A stretch of 7,211 nucleotides of DNA. Origin: an uncultured bacterium. Its GTDB lineage: Bacteria; Methylomirabilota; Methylomirabilia; Rokubacteriales; CSP1-6. The notes under the pieces are model-generated. The model was given only the letters and a program-made list of their open reading frames with translations, was not told where the DNA came from and ran no database searches. A program made the position numbers and the translations under genes. Of this stretch, positions 1-6,211 are shown in pieces (position 1 is the stretch's first letter; each line of letters starts with the position of its first letter). The DNA is taken from positions 1 through 7,211 of the forward strand of contig CAMLFJ010000167.1 in NCBI GenBank assembly GCA_946479205.1, given 5' to 3'.

Positions 1-1245
1 GCCGAGGAGCACGATGTCCGGGGCCGGCCGCGGCGGCGCGTCCGGCGCGGCGCCGCCGGGCGCGCCGGGCCCGCGCACGAAGGGCCGCAGGAGCCACCGG
101 GCGATGCCGTCGTTGCCGGTGATCAGATAGGGCGAGAGGAGTGAGGTCAGGATCATCGCGGTGAGCACCACCGCGCTCACCTGCTCCGAGACGTGGCCGT
201 ACCCCGCCCCGAGGGTCAGGATCACGAGCGAGAACTCGCTGATCTGGGCGAGGTTCAGCGCGGTCACCGTCCCCGCGTAGAGACCGTCCCCGAGCACGTA
301 GGCCGTCGGCACCACCGAGAGCGCGCGGCTCACCAGCACGAACCCCACGATGAGCAGCGCCTGCCCGAGGACGTCTCCGCTCGGCACCGGCACCTTCAGG
401 CCGAGCGCCACGAAGAAGAGGGTGACGAAGAAGTCGCGCACCCCGGTGACCTTGGAGATCACGTCGGCCCCGTAGGGAAACGCGGAGATGCTCACCCCCG
501 CGATCAGGGCGCCCATCTCGCGCGAGAGGCCGAGCTGGTTGGCGACGCCCGCGAGGCCGAAGCACCACGCCACCGAGGTGATCAGGACCAGCTCGGGACG
601 GCGCGCGGAGGCCTCGAGCAGCGGGGCCAGGAGGTAGCGGCTGGCCAGGAACGCGACGCCGACCAGCACCGCGCCGCCCGCGATGGACTGGGCGATCCGG
701 AGGACGCCCGGCTCGGCGAGGCTCGGCTGCACCGCCATGAAGAGGATGGCCCAGATGTCCTGGACCACCAGGACGCCCAGGGTGAGCCGTCCCGAGAGGA
801 GCTTGAGCTCGAACTTCTCGCGCAGCAGCTTGACCACGATCAGCGTCGAGCTCAGCGACATCACGATCGCGAGGTAGACGAGATCGAAGCGGCCCCCCGC
901 CACCCGGTAGCCGAGCCAGGCGAAGAAGGCCAGGCCCAGGAGGGCGTTGATCACGAACTGGCCGACGCCCAGCGCCAGCATGGAGCGCCCCAGGCGCTGG
1001 AGCTCCCGCAGGTCGATCTCGAGCCCGATGATGAAGAGGAGCAGGATCAGGCCGATCTCGGAGATCAGCTCGATGCTGTCCGCGTCGGTGACGAGGCCGA
1101 ACCCCATCTGGGGGCTCAGCAGGATCCCCCCCGCGATGTAGCCCAGGAGCAGCGGCTGCCGCAGCAGCCGGGCCACGTGCCCCAGGATCGCCGCGAACAT
1201 GATCCCGAGGGCGATGTCGCGGAGCAGGGTCACGTCGTGCGGCAC
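1..1245 (-). CDS. CPA2/Kef-type monovalent cation:proton antiporter (partial, C-terminus beyond window)
   Basis: Inner-membrane antiporter exchanging K+ or Na+ for H+. The minus strand is open for 415 codons and continues past position 1. It reads as repeated hydrophobic segments typical of the Na+/H+ exchanger fold. Visible motifs are LLLFIIGLEIDLREL (about 68-82), the SST-containing helix SLSSTLIVVKLL (130-141), VVQDIW (160-165), FFVTLFFVALGLKV (272-285) and NLAQISEFSLVI (331-342). Q162-D163 matches the Gln-Asp pair of KefB/KefC rather than the Asp-Asp pair of electrogenic exchangers, which favours a K+-efflux-like role (family knowledge). After the last helix a Pro/Ala-rich linker (391-409) leads to PDIVLLG, which looks like the first strand of a TrkA-N/KTN Rossmann domain. 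The GTG at 1245 is chosen because GAGGTG lies 9 nt upstream. GTG 1257 and ATG 1200 are alternatives. The gene is divergent from the aldo/keto reductase gene. Family is certain; transported ion and regulation are inferred. Confidence 0.93.
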   Translation of the reverse strand, partial: MPHDVTLLRDIALGIMFAAILGHVARLLRQPLLLGYIAGGILLSPQMGFGLVTDADSIELISEIGLILLLFIIGLEIDLRELQRLGRSMLALGVGQFVINALLGLAFFAWLGYRVAGGRFDLVYLAIVMSLSSTLIVVKLLREKFELKLLSGRLTLGVLVVQDIWAILFMAVQPSLAEPGVLRIAQSIAGGAVLVGVAFLASRYLLAPLLEASARRPELVLITSVAWCFGLAGVANQLGLSREMGALIAGVSISAFPYGADVISKVTGVRDFFVTLFFVALGLKVPVPSGDVLGQALLIVGFVLVSRALSVVPTAYVLGDGLYAGTVTALNLAQISEFSLVILTLGAGYGHVSEQVSAVVLTAMILTSLLSPYLITGNDGIARWLLRPFVRGPGAPGGAAPDAPPRPAPDIVLLG

Positions 1246-1254
1246 GGGTGCGGG

Positions 1255-1260
1255 CACCTC
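1255..1260 (-). promoter_or_regulatory. Ribosome binding site for the antiporter gene
   Basis: The minus strand reads GAGGTG here, a six-base match to the anti-Shine-Dalgarno CACCTC core, 9 nt before GTG 1245. It supports that start over the in-frame GTG at 1257, which lies inside the motif itself and has no good site of its own. Confidence 0.55.
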
Positions 1261-1312
1261 GGTCTTGGGATAGAATCGGTCGCCGTATCCTAACCAACTT
1301 TGGCAGGTTCCG

Positions 1313-1318
1313 AGGAGG
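1313..1318 (+). promoter_or_regulatory. Strong ribosome binding site that sets the aldo/keto reductase start
   Basis: A perfect AGGAGG lies 5 nt before GTG 1324. The reading frame is open further upstream to a TTG at 1300, but that codon has no such site and would add eight non-conserved residues. The GTG is therefore preferred. Confidence 0.85.
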
Positions 1319-1323
1319 AACTC

Positions 1324-2307
1324 GTGGAGCGACGCACACTCGGCAAGAGCTCGCTGGCCGTTTCCGCGGTCGGCCTCGGCTGCATGTCCATGTCCAACGT
1401 CTACGGCAAGGGTGACGAGGCGGAGTGCATCGCGGTCGTCCACAAGGCCCTCGACCTCGGCGTGAACTTCCTCGACTCCTCCGACGCGTACGGCTTCGGG
1501 CAGAACGAGGACCTCCTGGGCCGGGCCCTGCGCGGGCACCGTGACCAGGTCGTCCTCGCCACCAAGTTCGGCAACCTCCGCAACCCGGACGGCACCGCGG
1601 GGGTCAACGGCCGCCCCGAGTACGTGACCCAGGCCTGCGACGCGAGCCTGAAGCGCCTGGGGGTCAGCACCATCGACCTCTACCTCCAGCACCGGGTGGA
1701 CCCGAGCGTCCCGATCGAGGAGACGGTGGGCGCGATGTCGCGCCTGGTGGAGGCGGGCAAGGTGCGCTTCATCGGGCTGTCGGAGGCGTCTCCCGCGACG
1801 GTGCGCCGCGCCCACGCGGTGTACCCGATCACCGCGCTGCAGTCCGAGTTCTCCCTGCTCTACCGCGTGGAGGCCGAGGAGACGCTGCCGACCCTGCGCG
1901 AGCTGGGCATCTCCTTCATGGCCTACTCGCCGCTCGGCCGCAGCCTGCTCACCGGGCGCACCCGCTCCGCCGCGGAGATCCCCTCGGACGATCGCCGGCG
2001 CGATCACCCGCGCTTCCAGGAGGAGAACCTCCAGAAGAACCTCGCCCTCCTGAAGCCGCTCGACGACATGGCCAGGAAGAAAGGCTGCACGCCCGGGCAG
2101 CTCGCGCTGGCCTGGCTGCTCGCGCGGGGCCGGGACATCGTGCCGATCCCGGGCACCAAGCGGAAGGAGCGGCTCGAGGAGAACGCGGCCGCCGCGGACG
2201 TGCGCCTCACGCCGGACGAGGTCGCCACCCTCCAGGACGCCATCCCCACCGGCGCCGCGGCGGGTGAGCGCTACCCGGTGCCCGCGATGAAGTCGGTCTA
2301 CATCTAG
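1324..2307 (+). CDS. Aldo/keto reductase
   Basis: Soluble NADPH-dependent oxidoreductase interconverting aldehydes or ketones and alcohols. The 327-residue product has the full (beta/alpha)8-barrel pattern and the usual length for the family. The N-terminal [18 protein letters not shown] is typical of bacterial AKRs of the YakC/AKR13-like type. The catalytic tetrad is complete: D51 and Y56 in [10 protein letters not shown]81 in LATKFG, and H123 in [18 protein letters not shown] (145-154), [13 protein letters not shown] (200-212) and the cofactor-binding [14 protein letters not shown] (274-287) follow in order. The GTG start is supported by AGGAGG 5 nt upstream. It is the first gene of a tight three-gene run; the next gene begins 12 nt after its stop. 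The substrate cannot be predicted. Beside a Kef-type antiporter, a role in reducing toxic aldehydes is possible, and a role in the same catabolic route as the downstream flavoprotein is equally possible. Confidence 0.95.
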   Translation: MERRTLGKSSLAVSAVGLGCMSMSNVYGKGDEAECIAVVHKALDLGVNFLDSSDAYGFGQNEDLLGRALRGHRDQVVLATKFGNLRNPDGTAGVNGRPEYVTQACDASLKRLGVSTIDLYLQHRVDPSVPIEETVGAMSRLVEAGKVRFIGLSEASPATVRRAHAVYPITALQSEFSLLYRVEAEETLPTLRELGISFMAYSPLGRSLLTGRTRSAAEIPSDDRRRDHPRFQEENLQKNLALLKPLDDMARKKGCTPGQLALAWLLARGRDIVPIPGTKRKERLEENAAAADVRLTPDEVATLQDAIPTGAAAGERYPVPAMKSVYI

Positions 2308-2319
2308 GCCTCCGCGCCC

Positions 2320-3162
2320 GTGGGAGACTGGCTCGAGACGTACCGCGGCACCGTCTTCAGCTGGGAGGTGGATCCCAACGACCACCTGACGGTGGCGTAC
2401 TATTTCGCCCGCATCGCCGACGCGGGCGCGGGGCTGCTGGCCGCGGTCGGCCTGACCGCGGCGGCCGCCCGCACCACCGACGCGTTCGTCCGCTACCAGC
2501 GCGAGCTGCGGGTGGGCGACATCATGCACATGGAGAGCGGCGTGATCGGGCTCACGCCCGACGCGCTCGTGCTCGGGCACAAGCTCTTCGACTCCGGCGC
2601 GGGCGCGCTCTGCACCACCGTGGAGCAGCGCGTGCGTCTCTCCGTCCCGCTGACCGCCGGGACACGGCGCGCCGCGGAGGCGCGTCAGGTCGACTGGGAC
2701 GGCCCGGCCCGCGAGCGGCGCGCGCGGCCCGCCGGCCTCGCGGGGTTCCGGGACAGCGCGCGCGACACGGTCAAGCCGGCCGAGGCGGACGTCGGGGGCG
2801 GCGCCGCGCTCTCGCATTACATCCATCGCTTCTCGGCGGCCAACGGCCACGCCATCGCCGCCTTCGGCATGACCCCGGCCTACATGCGCGCGGAGCACCG
2901 CGGCTTCTCCACGTTCGAGTTCCAGCTCGAGCTCGGCGGTCCGCTCCGGCCGGGCGACGGCGTGAGGGTGCGATCCGGGGTGCTCCACGTCGGCAACTCG
3001 TCGCTCCGGCTCCTGCACGTGATGACGCGGGAGCCGGGCGACGAGGTGGTGGCCACGCTCGAGCAGTCCGGCGTGCACTTCGACCAGGACGCCCGCCGGC
3101 CCGCCCCGCTCCCCGACGCCCTGCGCGAGCGCGCGCGGACCCTGCTCCTCAAGACCGCCTGA
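2320..3162 (+). CDS. Double-hotdog thioesterase-like protein
   Basis: Probable acyl-CoA (or acyl-ACP) thioesterase of the hotdog superfamily, 280 residues. The first domain (about 8-112) begins with FSWEVDPNDHLTVAYYFARIADAG, which matches the 4-hydroxybenzoyl-CoA thioesterase/YbgC pattern of an Asp (D18), a His (H22) and a Tyr on the central helix. The second domain (about 165-276) has HRFSAANGHAIAAFGMTPAYM followed by a beta-rich stretch, FEFQLELGGPLRPGDGVRVRSGVLHVGNSSLRLLHVM, also hotdog-like. A charged, Arg-rich linker (113-164) joins them. Two fused hotdogs would make one chain equal to the usual dimer. The GTG at 2320 is chosen because later starts would remove the first strand. No Shine-Dalgarno is visible, so translation may be coupled to the preceding gene, 12 nt away. 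Its stop overlaps the next gene's ATG. Catalysis is inferred; a non-enzymatic dehydratase-like hotdog is the alternative. Confidence 0.82.
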   Translation: MGDWLETYRGTVFSWEVDPNDHLTVAYYFARIADAGAGLLAAVGLTAAAARTTDAFVRYQRELRVGDIMHMESGVIGLTPDALVLGHKLFDSGAGALCTTVEQRVRLSVPLTAGTRRAAEARQVDWDGPARERRARPAGLAGFRDSARDTVKPAEADVGGGAALSHYIHRFSAANGHAIAAFGMTPAYMRAEHRGFSTFEFQLELGGPLRPGDGVRVRSGVLHVGNSSLRLLHVMTREPGDEVVATLEQSGVHFDQDARRPAPLPDALRERARTLLLKTA

Positions 3163-4025
3163 TGCAGCTGAAGCTGGGGCTGTTCTCGATGACCACCGGG
3201 CCGTGCACCTACCCCGACGGCGCGGCCCGCGTCGCGCGCGCGGCGGAGGCGGCCGGCTTCGACTCGCTCTGGGGCGGCGAGCACGTGGTGCTGCCGGACC
3301 CGCGGGTGCCCCCGTCGCCGCTCGAGCCGGAGGCTCGCATCATGGACCCGGTGGTGACCCTCGCCTTCGTGGCCGCGCACACCACGCGTATCCGCCTCGG
3401 CACCGGCATCATCATCCTGCCCCAGCGCAACCCGCTGGTCCTGGCCAAGCAGCTCGCCTCGCTCGACGTGCTCTCCGGCGGGCGCCTGATCTTCGGCGTG
3501 GGCGTGGGCTATCTCGAGCCCGAGTTCCGCGCGCTCGGCATCCCGTTCGAGCACCGCGGCCCGGTGACCGACGACTACCTGGCCGCGCTCCGGGTGATCT
3601 GGAGCGAGGCGCGGCCCGCGTATCGCGGCCGCTTCGTGAGCTTCGACGGCGTGCAGGCGCATCCCCAGCCCACCCAGCAGCCCGGGCCGCCGCTCGTGGT
3701 GGGCGGGCACACCGACGCCGCGTTCCGGCGGGCGGTGGAGCAGGGAAACGGCTGGTATGGCTTCGCCCTCGACGAAGCCGGCGCGCAGCGGTGTCTCGCC
3801 GGGCTACGGCAGGCGGCCGAGCGTCACGAGCGGCCGGCCGCGCTGGGCCCGCTCGAGGTCAGCGTCACCCCGCGCCCGACCCGGGGCGGCGAGGCGATGG
3901 ACCGCGCGAGCGCGGAGCGCTTCGCCGCGCTCGGGGTCCACCGCCTCATCCTGATGCCGCCGCGCTCGCTCGACGCGGGCGGGCTCGAGCGGTTCGTCGA
4001 GAAGACCGCGCGCGAGCTGCGGTAG
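3162..4025 (+). CDS. Luciferase-like (LLM-class) F420- or flavin-dependent oxidoreductase
   Basis: Cytoplasmic TIM-barrel oxidoreductase of the bacterial luciferase/F420-dependent reductase superfamily, 287 residues and full length. Family signatures are the N-terminal LKLGLFSM strand, AARVARAAEAAGFDSLWGGEHVVLP (21-45), the helix-strand pair TTRIRLGTGIIILPQRNPLVLAKQLASLDVLSGGRLIFGVGVGYLEPEF (74-122), and PPLVVGGHTDAAFRRAVEQGNGWYG (176-200). This pattern is closest to the F420-dependent class often annotated as TIGR03619-like. F420 versus FMN use cannot be decided from sequence alone. The ATG overlaps the TGA of the thioesterase gene by one base, with no Shine-Dalgarno, implying termination-reinitiation coupling and co-transcription. 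It ends 33 bp from the convergent monooxygenase stop. The substrate is unknown; members of this class oxidise or reduce alcohols, aldehydes, ketones and ring compounds. Confidence 0.93.
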   Translation: MQLKLGLFSMTTGPCTYPDGAARVARAAEAAGFDSLWGGEHVVLPDPRVPPSPLEPEARIMDPVVTLAFVAAHTTRIRLGTGIIILPQRNPLVLAKQLASLDVLSGGRLIFGVGVGYLEPEFRALGIPFEHRGPVTDDYLAALRVIWSEARPAYRGRFVSFDGVQAHPQPTQQPGPPLVVGGHTDAAFRRAVEQGNGWYGFALDEAGAQRCLAGLRQAAERHERPAALGPLEVSVTPRPTRGGEAMDRASAERFAALGVHRLILMPPRSLDAGGLERFVEKTARELR

Positions 4026-4058
4026 GGAATCGGCGGCCGCGGGGGCCCGGCTCTCGGA
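4026..4058. other. Convergent intergenic gap without a clear terminator
   Basis: The plus-strand operon and the minus-strand monooxygenase meet tail to tail with 33 bp between stops. The gap is almost entirely G and C. It contains no long inverted repeat followed by a T-run on either strand, so I see no intrinsic terminator. Confidence 0.5.
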
Positions 4059-5699
4059 CTAGGTCAGCGCCAGCTCCCGGTACCCGTCGGCGGCCACCCG
4101 GTCGCACCACTCGCGATACTCCGGCGCGGTGCCGCTGTAGCGGGCGATGATGCGGACCTGCTTGCCCTCGACGTTCGAGTTCACGCCGGTCATCCAGGAA
4201 TCGACCTCGTTGGAGAGCAGGCCCTCGCCCTTCTTCCGGACGAAGCCGGTCCACTCGACCACCGCCTCGGGCCGGGCGTCCGCCGAGGTGAGGCCGCGCG
4301 CCCCCATGTAGCCGAGCAGATCGCGGATCCATTCGACGTTGTACTCGATGCTGCGCGGGATGTTGCCGAGCGCGGTGTGCGGACCCATCACCATGAACAG
4401 GTTCGGGAAGCCGTCGACCATCACGCCGACGAAGGTCGAGGGGCCGCCCCGCCACCGGTCCCGGAGCCGCTGCCCGCCCTGCCCGCGGATATCGATGCGG
4501 TCGAAGCTGCCGGTGATGGCGTCGAAGCCGGTCGCGTAGACGATGACGTCGAACTCGAACTCCCGCCCCGTCGTCCGGAGACCCTGCGGGGTGATCCGCT
4601 CGATCGGGGTCTCGAGGATGCTGACCAGCTCGACGTTCGGCTGGTTGTAGACCTCGTAGTAGTGAGTCTCCTGGGGAACACGGCGGGTGCCGAAGCCGTG
4701 GTCCTTCGGGATCAGCATCTCCGCGACCTTCGGGTTCACGACCCGCTGGCGGATCTTGTCCGCCACGAAATCGGAGATGAGCTTGTTCGCCTCCCGGTCG
4801 ATCAGGATGTCGCGAAAATTGCCCTGCCAGATGCCGAAGCCGGCCGATGCGTAGAGCTTCTCCCAGAACGCCCGGCGCACCTCCTCGCTGACCTCGAACG
4901 TGCCGCGCGGGTCGATGGTGTGCACGAAGCAGGCGGCGGTCTCCTGGCATCGCTTGAAGAGCGCGGGGTAGCCCGCCCGGATCTCGTCCATCTCCTCCCG
5001 GGCGATCGGCCGGTTGTGCAGCGGCGTGCACCAATTCGGGCGGCGCTGGAAGACGGTCAGGCGGCCGGCGGTCTTGGCGATCTCCTGGATCGCCTGCACG
5101 CCGGTCGCGCCGGTCCCGATCACGGCCACCCGCTTCCCGGTGAAGTCGACGGGATGCTTGGGCCAGAGACCGGTGTGATACGCCTCGCCCGCGAAGTCAC
5201 CGATGCCTTCGAGGCGCGGCATGGTGGGGGCGGAGAGCGGGCCGACCGCGGTGACCAGGTAGCGGGCGCGGTGGCGGCTGCCGTCCTCCAGGGCGATCTC
5301 CCACGCGGTCGTGGACTCGTCCCAGACCGCCGACGTCACCCGGCTCTTGAGCTGGATGTCCCGGCGCAGGTCGAACTTGTCGGCGACGTAGTTGAGGTAG
5401 CGCTCGGTCTCCGGCTGGGACGCGAAGTGCTCGGCCCAGTCCCATTCGTCCAGCAGCTCCTGGCTGAAGGAGTAGCCGTAGGAATAGCTCTCGGAATCGA
5501 AGCGGCAGCCCGGATACCGATTCCAGTACCACGTGCCGCCCACGCCGGTCCCGGCCTCGAACACCCGGACCTTCTGGCCGATCTCCCGCAGGCGATGGAG
5601 CTGGTAGAGACCGGAGATGCCCGCCCCGATGACGATCGTGTCGTGGTCCAGGCCCCGGGTCGAGCGCGGGCGAGTCGAGGCGGCCGGCGCGGTGGCCAT
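4059..5699 (-). CDS. Baeyer-Villiger-type flavin-containing monooxygenase
   Basis: FAD- and NADPH-dependent monooxygenase that probably converts a ketone to an ester or lactone. The 546-residue length matches single-domain type I Baeyer-Villiger enzymes such as phenylacetone and cyclohexanone monooxygenase. Motifs in order are FAD-binding GAGISG (25-30), GGTWYWNRYPGCRFD (54-68), the Baeyer-Villiger fingerprint F169-x-G171-x3-H175-x3-W179-P180, NADP-binding GTGATG (195-200), and YATGFD (388-393). By position, D68 and R340 (in GFGTRRVPQETHYYE) correspond to the active-site Asp and Arg of phenylacetone monooxygenase. All key residues are present, so it should be active. ATG 5699 is the natural start, a few residues before the FAD-binding strand; the frame is open upstream to 5966 but that stretch is Arg/Pro/Ser-rich and overlaps another gene. 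There is no Shine-Dalgarno, and a TATACT box sits so close that the mRNA may be leaderless. The substrate is unknown. Confidence 0.95.
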   Translation of the reverse strand: MATAPAASTRPRSTRGLDHDTIVIGAGISGLYQLHRLREIGQKVRVFEAGTGVGGTWYWNRYPGCRFDSESYSYGYSFSQELLDEWDWAEHFASQPETERYLNYVADKFDLRRDIQLKSRVTSAVWDESTTAWEIALEDGSRHRARYLVTAVGPLSAPTMPRLEGIGDFAGEAYHTGLWPKHPVDFTGKRVAVIGTGATGVQAIQEIAKTAGRLTVFQRRPNWCTPLHNRPIAREEMDEIRAGYPALFKRCQETAACFVHTIDPRGTFEVSEEVRRAFWEKLYASAGFGIWQGNFRDILIDREANKLISDFVADKIRQRVVNPKVAEMLIPKDHGFGTRRVPQETHYYEVYNQPNVELVSILETPIERITPQGLRTTGREFEFDVIVYATGFDAITGSFDRIDIRGQGGQRLRDRWRGGPSTFVGVMVDGFPNLFMVMGPHTALGNIPRSIEYNVEWIRDLLGYMGARGLTSADARPEAVVEWTGFVRKKGEGLLSNEVDSWMTGVNSNVEGKQVRIIARYSGTAPEYREWCDRVAADGYRELALT

Positions 5700-5706
5700 G
5701 AACGCG

Positions 5707-5712
5707 AGTATA
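5707..5712 (-). promoter_or_regulatory. Candidate -10 box for a leaderless monooxygenase transcript
   Basis: The minus strand reads TATACT here, five of six bases of the TATAAT consensus and notable in such GC-rich DNA. The expected transcription start, 7 nt further on, falls at about 5700, next to the A of ATG 5699. No good -35 hexamer is visible 16-18 bp upstream (about 5729-5735 is GC-only), and there is no Shine-Dalgarno. Together these suggest a leaderless mRNA started in the 55-bp gap behind the secreted-protein gene. Confidence 0.45.
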
Positions 5713-5754
5713 CCGCGCCGACGAGGCCGGGCCGTGGAGGGCGAGCGCGCCGGG

Positions 5755-6105
5755 CTAGTTCGCGCGCACGGGACGGCCCCACTCGATCGCGAAGCCCACG
5801 CCGGGCCAGCCGGGATTCTCGTGGTCGCCGCCGACTCGCGAGCCCACCGCCGGGTTCGGCGCGCTCCAGCCCGCGACACCCGCACGCCCCGACCCGGTTT
5901 CCTTCGACAGCGGCGCGATGAAGTTGGGGCGATCCGGCAGCGCGGGGCGCTGCGGCTGCAGATCACGTTCCGGAACCGCCGGGCCCATGCGCTCGCGCGC
6001 GGGCGGGGCCGCCTTGAGGTCCATCGACTGAGCGGCGGCGCTCAGTGGGAGTGTCGTCATCAACGGTGCAGCGACGAGCAGCACCACGATCGTTCCCTTG
6101 AGCAT
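5755..6105 (-). CDS. Small secreted Pro-rich protein of unknown function
   Basis: I do not recognise a family. The 116-residue product starts MLKGTIVVLLVAAPLMTTLP: one Lys, then a hydrophobic core (about 5-23), then LSAAAQS, which fits a Sec signal peptide with cleavage near residues 25-27. There is no lipobox cysteine and no later membrane segment. The mature part (about 90 residues) has no cysteine and is rich in Pro, Gly and Arg. It includes a low-complexity stretch (33-60) and a Trp/Gly-containing tail, WSAPNPAVGSRVGGDHENPGW to FAIEWGRP (80-112). It is probably periplasmic or extracellular and partly disordered. ATG 6105 is chosen for the strong AGGAGG 10 nt upstream. An in-frame ATG at 6138, inside the tandem repeat, would add MKPKHEGGTPT before the signal peptide. 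It is same-strand with the monooxygenase, 55 bp upstream, but the TATACT box suggests the latter has its own promoter. Confidence 0.68.
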   Translation of the reverse strand: MLKGTIVVLLVAAPLMTTLPLSAAAQSMDLKAAPPARERMGPAVPERDLQPQRPALPDRPNFIAPLSKETGSGRAGVAGWSAPNPAVGSRVGGDHENPGWPGVGFAIEWGRPVRAN

Positions 6106-6115
6106 GGTCGGCGTT

Positions 6116-6122
6116 CCTCCTT
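6116..6122 (-). promoter_or_regulatory. Ribosome binding site of the secreted-protein gene, overlapping the repeat edge
   Basis: The minus strand reads AAGGAGG, 10 nt before ATG 6105. Its first bases (6122-6120) are the last three bases of the imperfect fifth repeat unit, so the site was partly formed from repeat sequence. This motif decides the 6105 start over the upstream in-frame ATG at 6138. Confidence 0.7.
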
Positions 6123-6188
6123 CATGCTTTGGCTTCATGCCTTTGGCTTCATGCCTTTGGCTTCATGCCTTTGGCTTCATGCCTTTGG
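6120..6188. repeat. 14-bp tandem repeat: four perfect copies plus one 13-bp copy
   Basis: The plus-strand unit CTTCATGCCTTTGG occurs four times without a mismatch (6133-6146, 6147-6160, 6161-6174, 6175-6188). A fifth copy at 6120-6132 lacks one C. On the minus strand, the sense strand of the adjacent secreted-protein gene, the unit reads CCAAAGGCATGAAG. Perfect identity between copies points to recent slippage-type expansion. The array occupies the 5' leader or promoter region of the gene starting at 6105, and its edge supplies part of that gene's ribosome binding site. The plus-strand ORF across it is not considered a gene. Confidence 0.97.
6135..6180 (-). other. Ladder of three overlapping mini-ORFs (MKPKA) formed by the repeat
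   Basis: In the minus-strand reading, each repeat supplies an ATG (6180, 6166, 6152). Each encodes only Met-Lys-Pro-Lys-Ala before a TGA, and that TGA overlaps the next copy's ATG as ATGA. The stops end at 6163, 6149 and 6135. The fourth ATG (6138) meets the copy with one missing base. It therefore avoids the TGA and runs in frame into the secreted-protein gene, through His-Glu-Gly-Gly-Thr-Pro-Thr to ATG 6105. The pattern follows arithmetically from a 14-nt unit containing ATGA, and none of the ATGs has a well-spaced Shine-Dalgarno. Translation is therefore a possibility, not a demonstrated fact. Confidence 0.4.
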
Positions 6189-6211
6189 ACGCACAGGGCA
6201 TGCCGGATGGT

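Larger units (their letters stand above)
1246..1323. promoter_or_regulatory. Compact divergent intergenic/promoter region
   Basis: Only 78 bp separate the antiporter start (minus) from the aldo/keto reductase start (plus), so promoters for both must overlap here or in the genes. On the plus strand TATCCT (1286-1291) is a possible -10, with a poor TTGGGA (1265-1270) 15 bp upstream. On the minus strand TAGGAT (1292-1287) is a possible -10 without a good -35. The short AT-richer patch around 1286-1300 stands out from the surrounding GC-rich DNA. No clear operator palindrome is visible. The individual hexamers are weak matches and should be read as suggestions only. Confidence 0.3.

Noticed and set aside
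193..1293. Long plus-strand open frame (366 codons) opposite the antiporter
   Set aside because: Its translation is almost entirely Arg, Glu, Asp, His, Gln and Gly with no family pattern. The opposite strand encodes a complete set of CPA2 membrane motifs, so this is a GC-bias shadow.
2880..3710. Minus-strand open frame across the thioesterase/LLM junction
   Set aside because: It is antisense to two well-supported genes. The translation is His/Arg/Glu-rich without recognisable motifs.
3203..4150. 315-codon plus-strand frame overlapping the LLM gene
   Set aside because: It is Arg/Ala/Gly/Pro-rich in an alternative frame of a gene with clear LLM-class motifs, and it has no ribosome binding site.
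4377..5921. 514-codon plus-strand open frame antisense to the monooxygenase
   Set aside because: It is long only because GC-rich codons on the minus strand avoid stops on the plus strand. Composition is low-complexity Asp/Arg/Ala/Val, while the minus strand has every Baeyer-Villiger motif.
5700..5966. N-terminal extension of the monooxygenase frame upstream to 5966
   Set aside because: The 89 extra residues are Arg/Pro/Ser-rich with no family match, overlap the secreted-protein gene in another frame, and precede the natural start by the FAD-binding strand.
6120..6188. Tandem array considered as a CRISPR or a plasmid iteron/origin
   Set aside because: The units are contiguous without spacers, which excludes CRISPR. 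No replication initiator gene or AT-rich unwinding region accompanies them, so an iteron origin is unsupported.
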